Positions 1 through 7,354 are shown, numbered from the stretch's first letter. The stretch: DNA of 13,118 nt from Chloroflexota bacterium (GCA_947483025.1 CANKMK010000004.1:1-13118); one strand, 5' to 3'. The notes: generated from the letters alone by a model not told the origin. Translations and numbers: made by a program.

Positions 1-1
1 C

Positions 2-79
2 TCCAAGCGCCGAGAGGTTGAGGTGCGTCAAGATGCGCTGTGGGGACCAATCACAATTCTGCAGGGGGTGAGCGAATGA
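2..79 (+). CDS. scpA: Segregation and condensation protein A, C-terminal end (partial)
   Basis: An open frame enters from the left edge and ends at the TGA at 77-79. Its last 25 residues include KRREVEVRQDALWGPITI, which resembles the winged-helix C-terminus of ScpA, where a short basic helix is followed by a V-x-V-x-Q strand and a final hydrophobic strand. ScpA is the kleisin subunit that bridges SMC heads and binds ScpB in the bacterial condensin complex. The stop overlaps the scpB start in an ATGA tetranucleotide, the usual scpA-scpB arrangement, and this supports both the identity and the scpB start. Only the tail is visible, so the call rests on context plus a short match. Confidence 0.8.
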   Translation, partial: SKRREVEVRQDALWGPITILQGVSE

Positions 80-732
80 GCGAAGAGGGACAGAGCGTTG
101 CCGCAGCGCCGTGGGTAGCCACGGTCGAAGACCTTGAGGCTCTCCTCTTTGTCGTCGACCGTCCGATTACCCGGCGAGAGGCCGCGAAGCTGCTTGAGGC
201 GTCTAAGGGTGATCTTGATCGCCTCGTAACTGCGCTCACCGAGAACCTTGCGCAGCGCGGAATCACCCTGATCACCCATGGAGACGAGCTCCAACTCGCC
301 AGCGGCGCGGAGCAGGCCCGAGCGGTCCTCGCCTGGGTTGGCACTGGCGGCTCTGACCTCACGGCGGCCCCACTCGAGACACTCGCCGTTATCGCGTATC
401 GCCAGCCAGTAACCAAGGGCGGCATTGAAGAGATTCGCGGCGTCGACGCGGACTACGCGCTGCGCGTGCTCCTGGAGCGCGGGCTCATTGAGGAGGCCGG
501 GCGTTTGGAGACTGCCGGACGCCCAATTCGCTACGCGACCACGCTTGAATTCCTTCGCCGATTCGGTCTCGGATCGCTCGCCGATCTGCCCGCACTTGAG
601 GGCGATGCCGAGGCACTGCGCCACATGGACTTGCGCAGCGAGGCCCTTGATTCAGCAGCATCTGGCGAATTGACGGATCCAGATTCCGATGCGCCGAGCA
701 CACCTGCGCAAGAGGACGCCGCAACTGACTGA
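76..732 (+). CDS. scpB: Segregation and condensation protein B
   Basis: The 218-residue product is ScpB, the winged-helix dimer that joins SMC and the ScpA kleisin in the condensin complex for chromosome compaction and segregation. The family signatures are clear: an N-terminal winged helix (about residues 17-90, starting VEDLEALLFVVDRPIT), then LETLAVIAYRQPVTKGGIEEI (100-120), RGVDADYALRVLLERGLIEE (121-140) and GRPIRYATTLEFLRRFGL (148-165). After about residue 175 comes an acidic, low-complexity tail rich in D, S, A and T, which is common in this family. I chose the ATG at 76 because it overlaps the scpA stop (ATGA) and follows a purine-rich GGGGGTGAG; a GTG at 40 in the same frame would overlap scpA by 40 bases. 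Confidence 0.95.
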   Translation: MSEEGQSVAAAPWVATVEDLEALLFVVDRPITRREAAKLLEASKGDLDRLVTALTENLAQRGITLITHGDELQLASGAEQARAVLAWVGTGGSDLTAAPLETLAVIAYRQPVTKGGIEEIRGVDADYALRVLLERGLIEEAGRLETAGRPIRYATTLEFLRRFGLGSLADLPALEGDAEALRHMDLRSEALDSAASGELTDPDSDAPSTPAQEDAATD

Positions 733-1573
733 TCTGATTCGGGTCAACGTCCTCGTTGCCGAACGCTCTGGTCTCTCCCGTCGCGGTGCCGACACGGCCA
801 TCGCCGGGAACCGTGTCACGACAGCGGGGCGAGCCGTCGCACTCGGCGAGCGCCTGGATGCGCTGGCTCCACTCGAGCTAGATGGCAAAACTCTGGTAGC
901 GAAGCCTCGGCCAACAGTAGGGAGCGGGGATGAACTGGGTGGCGCCGAAGTGTTCGCCTGGTACAAGCCTGTAGGCGTCACCACGACGCACGCTGATCCA
1001 TACGCCACGGTGACGTTGCCACAAGCGCTAACGCCGGCGCTCGGCGCTGAACGTGCCGCGCGCATGCTCTCGATCGGACGACTCGATCGCGAGAGCGAAG
1101 GTCTCCTGCTCCTTACCGAGGAGCGGCGCGTTGTTTCTCCCCTGGCGCACCCTCGTGCCGGACTGCGCCGAGCGTACGCGGCGGCAACGAACGCCATGGT
1201 CGGTGAGGCGGAGTTCCAGCGGTTGCGTGCAGGTATTCGACTCACAGATGGCTGGGCACATGCCATCGAGGCGCGGGGCGTTCACCGCGACGATGATCTC
1301 CCAGAAGATGTTCGCTCGGGCGACATGGATCCTGGCCAGTGGAGTTTCATCTCCATCGGTGAGGGTCGACACCATGAGGTGCGCCGCCTCTACGGCGCAA
1401 TCAGCCATCCAGTTCTGCGACTGATCCGCGTCGGGTATGGCCCGGTACGCCTTGGTGGACTTACCCCTGGTGAACTACGGCTCATCACCGAATCTGAACG
1501 CGCAGACTTGACGCGCGCTCTAGTTGCAGCCCCAAAGAGCAAGTCGCGGCCGGTCGCACCTGCGAGCAGATAG
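689..1573 (+). CDS. rluB: RsuA/RluB-family 16S/23S rRNA pseudouridine synthase
   Basis: This enzyme isomerises a specific uridine in rRNA to pseudouridine. An S4 RNA-binding domain (about residues 17-60, with LSRRGADTAI and NRVT) is followed by the synthase fold: KPVG at 93-96, the catalytic motif GRLDRESEGLLLLT (130-143, catalytic Asp133), and the late signature HHEVRRLYGAISHPVLRLIR (228-247). The 294-residue length fits the RsuA/RluB/RluE/RluF group. The scpA-scpB-rluB order common in Gram-positive lineages favours RluB, but the target uridine cannot be read from sequence. The start is uncertain: the ATG at 689 overlaps scpB by 44 bases without a good Shine-Dalgarno, and the S4 domain begins only near residue 17, so a non-ATG start nearer 725-734 is possible. 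The stop shares a base with the cmk start. Confidence 0.9.
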   Translation: MRRAHLRKRTPQLTDLIRVNVLVAERSGLSRRGADTAIAGNRVTTAGRAVALGERLDALAPLELDGKTLVAKPRPTVGSGDELGGAEVFAWYKPVGVTTTHADPYATVTLPQALTPALGAERAARMLSIGRLDRESEGLLLLTEERRVVSPLAHPRAGLRRAYAAATNAMVGEAEFQRLRAGIRLTDGWAHAIEARGVHRDDDLPEDVRSGDMDPGQWSFISIGEGRHHEVRRLYGAISHPVLRLIRVGYGPVRLGGLTPGELRLITESERADLTRALVAAPKSKSRPVAPASR

Positions 1574-2274
1574 TGCGCATCGCCATCGATGGCCCAGCCT
1601 CTAGCGGCAAGAGCAGCGTTGGCCGACTTGTTGCGGAAGAGCTTGGCATCGGATTTCTTGACACAGGTTTGCTCTATCGGGCGATTACCCGGCGAGCAAT
1701 CGACCTTGGCTGGTTCCCTGCGCCAACGACTGCGGCCGATGTGGCTGGCACTGCATATGATCAGGTACGTCGTGACCTTACAGAGTTAGCTCGCGCCACC
1801 GACGCGCAGGGGAGTGGATTGAGTTTCACCATGGCGGTCGGGGGCGTGTCTCTTTCGGAGACACAGCTTGAGGCTACAGACGTTGAGCTGTACGTTCCCG
1901 CGGTTGCATCCATTCCGAGTGTCCGAGATGCCCTCCGCGCGGTGCAGCGAAACGTTGCAGCCCGTGGTGGATCGGTCCTCGCCGGCCGTGACATTGGCAC
2001 GGTCGTGCTCCCAGACGCAGAGTGCAAGATCTACCTCGATGCTACGGCGGAGGCACGGGCAGCTCGACGCTCCCTGCAGCGCGGCTATACGGTCGGCTCT
2101 GCAGAGCATCAAGCGATCCTTGCAAGCCTGATTGTGCGTGACGCAGAGGATCGGGCCCGCCCCGTAGCTCCGCTCATTGCCGCGGCGGATGCCATCACCA
2201 TCCATACCGACGAGATGCTGCTTGCGGATGTCGTCAAACAGGTTGTGGCTGAGGCACGCAAGGTCACACGATGA
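1573..2274 (+). CDS. cmk: Cytidylate kinase
   Basis: The product phosphorylates CMP and dCMP with ATP in pyrimidine salvage and nucleotide recycling. The N-terminus holds a P-loop, GPASSGKSS (residues 7-15), followed by DTGLLYRAI (30-38), the nucleoside-binding segment that usually reads DTGxxYRA. GRDIGTVVLPDAECKIYLDA (138-157) is the diagnostic CMP-kinase block, and the lid region lies around RRSLQRG and RDAEDRARP (165-197). The 233-residue length is normal. It starts with GTG at 1573-1575 inside TAGTG, sharing one base with the upstream stop, and its own TGA overlaps the next ATG (ATGA), so expression is probably coupled on both sides. Confidence 0.95.
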   Translation: MRIAIDGPASSGKSSVGRLVAEELGIGFLDTGLLYRAITRRAIDLGWFPAPTTAADVAGTAYDQVRRDLTELARATDAQGSGLSFTMAVGGVSLSETQLEATDVELYVPAVASIPSVRDALRAVQRNVAARGGSVLAGRDIGTVVLPDAECKIYLDATAEARAARRSLQRGYTVGSAEHQAILASLIVRDAEDRARPVAPLIAAADAITIHTDEMLLADVVKQVVAEARKVTR

Positions 2275-2921
2275 CGATGGAGCGTATTCCGCTCGGCATG
2301 CGCCTCTCGGAGCGCTTCGGCCGCTGGGCGATGCAGCGCTTGGCGGGCGAGATTGTCGTAAGCGGCCTGAATCGAATTCCAGCGACTGGGCCGGTGCTGC
2401 TCGCCTCAAATCACATCTCGTGGGTTGACCCGGTCCTCCTCGCTTGCTGGCTCACCCCAGCGACCGGTCGCCCGATGACCTGGATGGGGAAGGCGGAGGC
2501 GATGCGCTGGCCGCTGGTTGGCTGGTTCCTGCGGGTCAATGGTGTCTTTGGGGTGCGACGCGGTGCCGCCGACCTCGAAGCCTTCCGGCTGGCCGAACGA
2601 ATTCTCAGCGAGGGGCGCATCCTTGGGATCTACCCAGAGGGGACACGCTCGCCTGACGGCATCCTTCGCCCCTTTCGCGATGGGGCCGCCCTCCTCGCGC
2701 TGCGGAGCGGAGTCCCTGTTCTGCCAGTCGCGGTCACGGGCACAGATGGTCTCTGGCGGAAGGGCTCTCTGATCCCGCGTCGCGTCCCTCGGGTCACGCT
2801 GACCATTGGGGAGGCGGTGGTGATTCCACGCGCCGAGGGGTCACGACCTGAGCTCTCGTCGGTGAGCGGCGCCATCCACGACGCCGTCGCGGCCCTCCTC
2901 CCTGAGGCGAATCGGCCCTAG
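2271..2921 (+). CDS. plsC: PlsC-type 1-acyl-sn-glycerol-3-phosphate acyltransferase
   Basis: This is a membrane-associated acyltransferase of the LPLAT/AGPAT family, which transfers an acyl chain to lysophosphatidic acid to give phosphatidic acid. All four family blocks are present: motif I NHISWVD (residues 47-53, the H-x4-D catalytic pair), motif II around GVFGVRRG (91-98), motif III YPEGTRS (121-127) and motif IV VPVLPVAVTG (148-157). The 216-residue length is typical for short bacterial PlsC. The ATG at 2271 overlaps the cmk stop. gpsA, which makes glycerol-3-phosphate for the same pathway, lies about 2.4 kb downstream in the same gene run. Other acyl acceptors cannot be excluded from motifs alone. 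Confidence 0.92.
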   Translation: MTMERIPLGMRLSERFGRWAMQRLAGEIVVSGLNRIPATGPVLLASNHISWVDPVLLACWLTPATGRPMTWMGKAEAMRWPLVGWFLRVNGVFGVRRGAADLEAFRLAERILSEGRILGIYPEGTRSPDGILRPFRDGAALLALRSGVPVLPVAVTGTDGLWRKGSLIPRRVPRVTLTIGEAVVIPRAEGSRPELSSVSGAIHDAVAALLPEANRP

Positions 2922-2934
2922 GGGCGGGGTGGGC

Positions 2935-2940
2935 GATAAT
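2935..2940 (+). promoter_or_regulatory. Putative -10 element for leaderless ispH transcript
   Basis: GATAAT, a near-consensus -10 hexamer, ends exactly 6 bases before the ATG at 2947, with GCCCGC between. Transcription would begin at or next to the start codon, giving a leaderless mRNA. No convincing Shine-Dalgarno lies between plsC and this ATG. A closely similar arrangement precedes the gene at 10077. No clear -35 box is visible. Confidence 0.45.
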
Positions 2941-2946
2941 GCCCGC

Positions 2947-3903
2947 ATGGGGAGTGTCGAGAACATCATCATCGCGAAGCGCACTGGCGTCTGCTATGGC
3001 GTCCGTGAGGCCATAGACAAGGCCAAGGTCGCCCGTGCCGCTGGGAAAGAGACCCACACCCTGGGGCACGTCGTACACAACGAAGGGCTGATCGCCGACC
3101 TGCGCGCACGCGGGATCGAGAACGTCGACCACCTCGATGAGGTTGCTTCGGGGACCGCTGTCGTCATTCGCGCCCATGGGGTTACCCCAGAAGTCCTCGG
3201 TCGTGCAGCAGAGCGCGGCCTTGAAGTGATTGACGGCACCTGCACCTGGGTAACGCAAGAGCATCGCGAGCTTGCTCGACTGGTAGAGGAGGGGTACGAG
3301 ATCGTTCTCCTTGGTACGCCAAATCACCCGGAGGTTGTTGGCCTCCTTGGCTTTGCTCCAAACGCCATCCTTGTTGATGAAGAGGAGGACTGGGCAGCCA
3401 TTCCGCGCCGCAAGCGCATGGCCCTGATTACGCAATCTACCCAACCACCGTGGAAGTTTGAGCGCTTGGCAGCGTTCCTTGTGTCGCGCTGCCACGAACT
3501 GAAGGTGATCAATACGGTGTGCCCAGTCACCATTCGCCGTCAGGAGGACACCATTGCGATCGCACGCGAGGTGCAGCTCATGATCGTCGTTGGCGGCACA
3601 CGGAGCGCAAACACAAAGGAGCTCACGCGTCTCTGCGAGATCAGCGGCACACGAGCAGTGCAAATTGAATCAGCACAGGGGCTGACCGACCCGGCCCTCT
3701 TCACGAACGTGCATACCGTCGGTATCACTGGTGGAACGAGCACGCCCATCGAAGACCTTGAGCGCGTCGCGCTCAAAATTGCCGAACTTGGGGGTACCGA
3801 CCGCGTCCGTGCGGATGCGGCCTCTATTGCTCGAGCAGCCCTAGAGGCCGCCGCCACGCCGCAGTACCGCACCACATCAATTACCAGCGGCACACCAGCA
3901 TGA
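2947..3903 (+). CDS. ispH: 4-hydroxy-3-methylbut-2-enyl diphosphate reductase (IspH/LytB)
   Basis: IspH is the iron-sulfur enzyme of the last MEP-pathway step, reducing HMBPP to IPP and DMAPP, the precursors of all isoprenoids including carotenoids and retinal. The three cluster cysteines are visible: C16 (RTGVCYGV), C99 (DGTCTWV) and C192 (NTVCPVT). Substrate-contact residues also fit: H41 in GHVVHN, H77 in RAHGV, the catalytic Glu129 in PNHPEVVG, the SANTKEL segment (220-226) and GITGGTSTP (259-267). Two extra cysteines (C182, C230) are not family-defining. The 318-residue length is normal. I prefer the ATG at 2947 over an in-frame GTG at 2929 because the conserved fold starts six residues after it. 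The stop overlaps der in ATGA. Confidence 0.95.
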   Translation: MGSVENIIIAKRTGVCYGVREAIDKAKVARAAGKETHTLGHVVHNEGLIADLRARGIENVDHLDEVASGTAVVIRAHGVTPEVLGRAAERGLEVIDGTCTWVTQEHRELARLVEEGYEIVLLGTPNHPEVVGLLGFAPNAILVDEEEDWAAIPRRKRMALITQSTQPPWKFERLAAFLVSRCHELKVINTVCPVTIRRQEDTIAIAREVQLMIVVGGTRSANTKELTRLCEISGTRAVQIESAQGLTDPALFTNVHTVGITGGTSTPIEDLERVALKIAELGGTDRVRADAASIARAALEAAATPQYRTTSITSGTPA

Positions 3904-5357
3904 GCGAGGACGAGCTAGAGGTAGAGGTCGAGGTCGAAGCCTCACCGCGCCGGCTGCCGCTCGTTGCGCTGGTCGGTCGCCCGAATGTCGGAAAGAGCAC
4001 GCTGTTCAATCGATTCGTTGGTGAACGACGTGCGGTCGTTGAAGATCGCGCCGGCACGACCCGCGATCGACTGATCGGCATCGTTGAGTGGAATGGGATG
4101 CGCTTCCGCGTAGTTGATACGGGGGGCATGCAGCCCGCGGTTGGCGATCCGATTGAGATTGGAGTGCAAGATCAGGCGCGCATCGCGGTTGATGCCGCCG
4201 ACCTGATCCTTCTGCTCGTTGATGCAGCCACCGGTCCGAACCCTGGCGACGCGGAGGTTGCGCAGCTGCTGCGCCGCAGCGGTAAGCCGATCATCCTGGT
4301 TGCGAATAAGGCGGACAACATTGAACGCGATCGCGCCGCTCAGGAGTTCTCCATCCTTGGGTTTGATCGACTCCACACGGTGAGCGCGCAACACGGCATC
4401 GGTTCTGGCGACCTCCTTGACGTCATCGTTGAGCGACTCGAAGCGCTGCCAGAGGATGCGGGTAGCGCCTATGTCGAGGGCGAGGTAACCGTCGCGATCG
4501 TCGGTCGGCCGAACGTCGGCAAGTCGAGCCTCCTCAACAAGCTCATTGGAAGTGAGCGCACGGTAGTGAGCGCGGTGGCCGGCACAACCCGCGATGCCAT
4601 CGACGAGACACTGCTGCATGCAGGGCGTCAGATCACCCTCGTCGACACCGCGGGTATTCGCAAGCGTGGCAAGGTTGCCTCGGGCCCTTCGGCAGACAAG
4701 TGGGCAACCGTCCGCTCCGTGCGCGCGCTCGATCGCGCCGATGTCGCCCTGCTGCTGATCGACGCGTCGACCGGTCTTCAGGCCCAAGATCTGCACATTG
4801 CTGGCTCAGTCATCGATGCAGGGAAGGGCCTCGTGCTGGTGTTGAACAAGTGGGACCTCATTGAGAAAGATGGCTTCACCTTCGACGAGATCGAGGGGAA
4901 GCTTCGTCGCCAGGCGCCATTCCTCGATTTCGCTCCACTCGTCTCGATCTCAGCGGTGACTGGGTTGCGCGCGACAAAGGTGCTCGACGCTGCGGTCGCC
5001 GCTGCCGACGCCCGGAATCTGCGCATCCCGACCGGCGTGCTAAATCGCCTGATCGCCGAAGCGGTAGCCCGTCAGGAGCCGGCTCACAGCGGCAGCAAGC
5101 GCCCAAAGATCCTCTACGCGGCTCAGGCCTCCACACCACCCCCAACCTTCGTCGTCTTCGCACGAAACGCCGCCCAGGTGCACTTCACCTGGCAGCGCTT
5201 CCTCGAGAATCAGATCCGTGAGAAGTACCCCCTCATGGGTACGCCGATCCGCATCGTCGTACGAGAGCGGGAGGCCGAAGAGGGGCGAGAGCGCGGACGC
5301 TCCTCGAAGTCAACGAAGCGGGCACCCGCAAAGGCGAAGCCAGCCTCACGCGCATGA
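3900..5357 (+). CDS. der: Ribosome biogenesis GTPase Der (EngA)
   Basis: Der is an essential tandem GTPase for assembly of the 50S ribosomal subunit. The first G domain has the P-loop GRPNVGKST (residues 26-34), DTGG (73-76) and NKAD (136-139). The second repeats these as GRPNVGKSS (202-210), DTAG (249-252) and NKWD (316-319). A KH-like domain follows from about 375 to 460. The first 20 residues are an unusual acidic stretch with repeated E-V units (ELEVEVEVEA), encoded by a short imperfect GAGGTC-type DNA repeat. The last 30 residues are basic and rich in K, R and A, plausibly contacting rRNA. The ATG overlaps the ispH stop, and the TGA overlaps the gpsA start. Confidence 0.97.
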   Translation: MSEDELEVEVEVEASPRRLPLVALVGRPNVGKSTLFNRFVGERRAVVEDRAGTTRDRLIGIVEWNGMRFRVVDTGGMQPAVGDPIEIGVQDQARIAVDAADLILLLVDAATGPNPGDAEVAQLLRRSGKPIILVANKADNIERDRAAQEFSILGFDRLHTVSAQHGIGSGDLLDVIVERLEALPEDAGSAYVEGEVTVAIVGRPNVGKSSLLNKLIGSERTVVSAVAGTTRDAIDETLLHAGRQITLVDTAGIRKRGKVASGPSADKWATVRSVRALDRADVALLLIDASTGLQAQDLHIAGSVIDAGKGLVLVLNKWDLIEKDGFTFDEIEGKLRRQAPFLDFAPLVSISAVTGLRATKVLDAAVAAADARNLRIPTGVLNRLIAEAVARQEPAHSGSKRPKILYAAQASTPPPTFVVFARNAAQVHFTWQRFLENQIREKYPLMGTPIRIVVREREAEEGRERGRSSKSTKRAPAKAKPASRA

Positions 5358-6370
5358 GCACCATCCGCATTCTCGGCGCAGGCGCATGGGGGACCGCCCT
5401 TGCACTCCTCTGGAGCCAAGAGCAGGGCGAGGGGCGCCCAGCCCCGGTTGTTGAACTGCTCGCTCGAACGGCCGACGAGGCGGCACTCCTTCGCAGCGCC
5501 CGCATCAACACGCGACGTCTCCCTGGCATCGAATTGCCCGCGGCGATCAACATCTTCAGCACCACCGACCTCCTCGCTTCGCTGAGTGCCGAAGACACTT
5601 TTGTCGTAACAGTTCCCTCCGCGGAACTCGATCCAGCAACAGCCAAGCAGATTGTGCAGGCCGCCGGAGAGGCCCCCATGGTCATCGCTTCAAAAGGACT
5701 GTCGCTGAATGGCGCTCGGCCGTCAGAGCTCCTAATCGCTGCTGGCGCAGACGCGGAGCGTCTCGCAGTCTTGTCTGGCCCAAACCTCGCCAGCGAGATT
5801 GCGATTGGCAAGCCGGCAGCAGCGGTGCTGGCGGGGCCAACGCAGCTTGTCGAATCGCTGCGCACGCGGCTGGTGCGACCGACACTCCGTCTCTACAGCA
5901 CCGATGACGTGGTCGGCGTTGAGATCAGCGGTGCACTGAAGAATGTCATCGCCATCGCCGTGAGCGGCGTTCGCGCGCTCGGATACGGTGAGAATGCTGC
6001 GGCGGCGCTCCTGTCGCGTGGCGTTGCTGAGATGGCGCGCCTCGCGGAGGCATGCGGTGGCCGCACCGAGACCGCCTGTGGGCTCGCCGGTGTTGGCGAC
6101 CTCGTGGTGACTTCGTCGAATACCGGTTCGCGCAACGCAAAGCTCGGTGCGCTCCTCGCCAGCGGCATGAGCGTGCAGGCTGCCGTCGACAAGATTGGCG
6201 CAACGGTGGAAGGGATCGGGACGGCACACGGTGCACTGCAGCTCGCAGCTGCGCACAAGTTGGAGATGCCGATCACCGCAGCAGTCGTTGCGGCACTCGA
6301 TGGGGGAACCACCATTGAGGCCCTTGCGCGTGCGCTGCTCGGTCGCTCACCAGCGGGGGAGTGGCGCTAG
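5354..6370 (+). CDS. gpsA: Glycerol-3-phosphate dehydrogenase [NAD(P)+]
   Basis: GpsA reduces dihydroxyacetone phosphate to sn-glycerol-3-phosphate, the backbone for phospholipid synthesis. The dinucleotide-binding loop LGAGAWGTA is at residues 7-15. ASKGL (112-116, with Lys114), LSGPNLASEIA (140-150), GALKN (193-197, with catalytic Lys196), the segment CGLAGVGDLVVT (242-253) and SSNTGSRN (254-261) are all family signatures. The 338-residue length is typical. It overlaps der by four bases (ATGA) and is followed after 35 bases by a tRNA gene. Together with plsC it forms a small phospholipid module inside this housekeeping run. Confidence 0.96.
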   Translation: MSTIRILGAGAWGTALALLWSQEQGEGRPAPVVELLARTADEAALLRSARINTRRLPGIELPAAINIFSTTDLLASLSAEDTFVVTVPSAELDPATAKQIVQAAGEAPMVIASKGLSLNGARPSELLIAAGADAERLAVLSGPNLASEIAIGKPAAAVLAGPTQLVESLRTRLVRPTLRLYSTDDVVGVEISGALKNVIAIAVSGVRALGYGENAAAALLSRGVAEMARLAEACGGRTETACGLAGVGDLVVTSSNTGSRNAKLGALLASGMSVQAAVDKIGATVEGIGTAHGALQLAAAHKLEMPITAAVVAALDGGTTIEALARALLGRSPAGEWR

Positions 6371-6376
6371 CCTTCC

Positions 6377-6385
6377 TGATAGACT
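6377..6385 (+). promoter_or_regulatory. Putative extended -10 of tRNA-Pro
   Basis: TGATAGACT fits an extended -10 (TG-n-TAnnnT) and lies 20 bases before the tRNA 5' end, which would give a short 5' leader for RNase P to remove. No matching -35 is seen. The same hexamer TAGACT also occurs upstream of nrdR. Confidence 0.35.
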
Positions 6386-6405
6386 GCCGAAACTTTGGAC
6401 CCACT

Positions 6406-6482
6406 CGGGGCGTAGCGCAGCTTGGTAGCGCGCTTGCATGGGGTGCAAGAGGTCGCTGGTTCGAATCCAGTCGCCCCGACCA
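6406..6482 (+). tRNA. tRNA-Pro (anticodon GGG)
   Basis: A complete cloverleaf folds by eye. The acceptor stem is CGGGGCG with CGCCCCG, and TA at positions 8-9 is followed by a D arm with GCGC/GCGC. The anticodon stem CTTGC/GCAAG encloses the loop ATGGGGT, so the anticodon is GGG at 6440-6442. A T arm has loop TTCGAAT closed by GCTGG/CCAGT. The discriminator is A and the CCA end is encoded (6480-6482). The 77-base length and the C1-G72 first pair are typical of bacterial tRNA-Pro. It reads proline codons CCC and CCU. Confidence 0.97.
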
Positions 6483-6497
6483 CATCTTGAGCAATAG

Positions 6498-6527
6498 AAA
6501 AGGCCCGGGGTTTCCCCCGGGCCTTTT
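6498..6527. terminator. Bidirectional intrinsic terminator
   Basis: A perfect 13-bp inverted repeat, AAAAGGCCCGGGG and CCCCGGGCCTTTT, surrounds the 4-base loop TTTC. The GC-rich stem is flanked by A and T runs, so it can work on either strand. It sits between the end of tRNA-Pro and the end of the opposing rhodopsin gene and is well placed to stop both transcripts. Confidence 0.9.
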
Positions 6528-6565
6528 CCTGTATCCGAACCCGACGGTTTCCCATCGGAAGGGGA

Positions 6566-7312
6566 TTACTTCGAAGAACCGTTCTTCAGGGTTGCGATCT
6601 TCCAGATGAGGAGACCGTAGCCCGGCTTGGCCAGGATGTCGGCAATCGTGTATCCGACCTGCTTCAGCACGAGGCCGTCCTGGGCCGTAAGGCCAAGGTT
6701 GCCTGCGATTGCTGGAAGAAGGTAGGCGATTGGGTAGACGCCCCACGTCGCGATAAGCACGACGCGAAGGATCTTGAAGATCCCCTGGATGTCCTTGCTC
6801 TGCTTCTTGATCGAGGCATCGATGCCGCCGAACAGGTCGCGGAGGATCAGGACGAAGAAGACTGAGCTGATCGCGCCCCAGATGGTGCGCGGTGAAGCCA
6901 AGTCAACCGACGTGATGTTCGTCATCTCGCCGACGTAGCCCGTTGCGATCATCAAGAACGCATAGAGCACGTTTCGCTTGATGAGCGTGCTCTCAAGCTT
7001 CTTGTCGAGCTTGAGTACGAGCACGAGCTCAGCAACGAGGAGTGGCACCGTCAGGAGCCAGTCCACGTATCGATACGCCTCGTTGAACGGAACTGCTCCG
7101 CCCGAGGTGCCGAAGGCAACCCACGAGTCGAAGATTCGGATGTAGTGGTAGAACGCGATCAGCACAACTACGGCTGAGAGCGTAACCGCCATCCGGTTCC
7201 CCTCCTTCAGAGCTCCGCGTGCGGAGACGAAGAAGAAGAAGCTTGCGCCCATCGCCGCGATGGCGAGGGACATAAAGTTGTAGACCAACTGATAGGCATC
7301 TGCTGCGCTCAT
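6566..7312 (-). CDS. Type-1 microbial rhodopsin, xanthorhodopsin/actinorhodopsin-like proton pump
   Basis: This is a 248-residue, seven-helix retinal protein that should pump protons out of the cell in light. Retinal would bind Lys229 in helix G (ADILAKPGYG). Helix C reads RYVDWLLTVPLLVAE and carries Arg81, the proton acceptor Asp84, Thr88 and the donor Glu95. This D-T-E pattern is that of proteorhodopsin-type proton pumps. His56 (FYHYIRIF) matches the histidine paired with the acceptor in proteorhodopsin and xanthorhodopsin, and Asp225 is the second counter-ion. Leu92, at the proteorhodopsin-105 tuning site, predicts green absorption. Helix F has WGVYP (190-194). The ATG at 7312 follows a strong GGGAGGT (7321-7327); a longer in-frame extension would cross the whole intergenic region and is rejected. 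It is divergent from a carotenoid gene cluster. Confidence 0.96.
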   Translation of the reverse strand: MSAADAYQLVYNFMSLAIAAMGASFFFFVSARGALKEGNRMAVTLSAVVVLIAFYHYIRIFDSWVAFGTSGGAVPFNEAYRYVDWLLTVPLLVAELVLVLKLDKKLESTLIKRNVLYAFLMIATGYVGEMTNITSVDLASPRTIWGAISSVFFVLILRDLFGGIDASIKKQSKDIQGIFKILRVVLIATWGVYPIAYLLPAIAGNLGLTAQDGLVLKQVGYTIADILAKPGYGLLIWKIATLKNGSSK

Positions 7313-7336
7313 CAATGGACCTCCCTTTTTGCTTCT

Positions 7337-7354
7337 GCGACCTCTTCGGGTCGC
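7337..7354 (-). promoter_or_regulatory. Hairpin in the rhodopsin 5' leader
   Basis: GCGACC and GGTCGC form a perfect 6-bp stem with a 6-base loop. On the rhodopsin mRNA the stem would end 9 bases before the Shine-Dalgarno, where it could affect mRNA stability or ribosome access. There is no T tract, so it is not an obvious terminator. Confidence 0.4.

Noticed and set aside
2794..3663. Long open frame (289 codons) on the minus strand opposite plsC and ispH
   Set aside because: The opposite strand encodes clear PlsC and IspH with all motifs. The translation resembles no family I know and is a by-product of GC-rich codon use.
3942..4796. Long open frame (284 codons) on the minus strand opposite der
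   Set aside because: It lies wholly inside the tandem GTPase gene, has no ribosome binding site and shows no recognisable domain.
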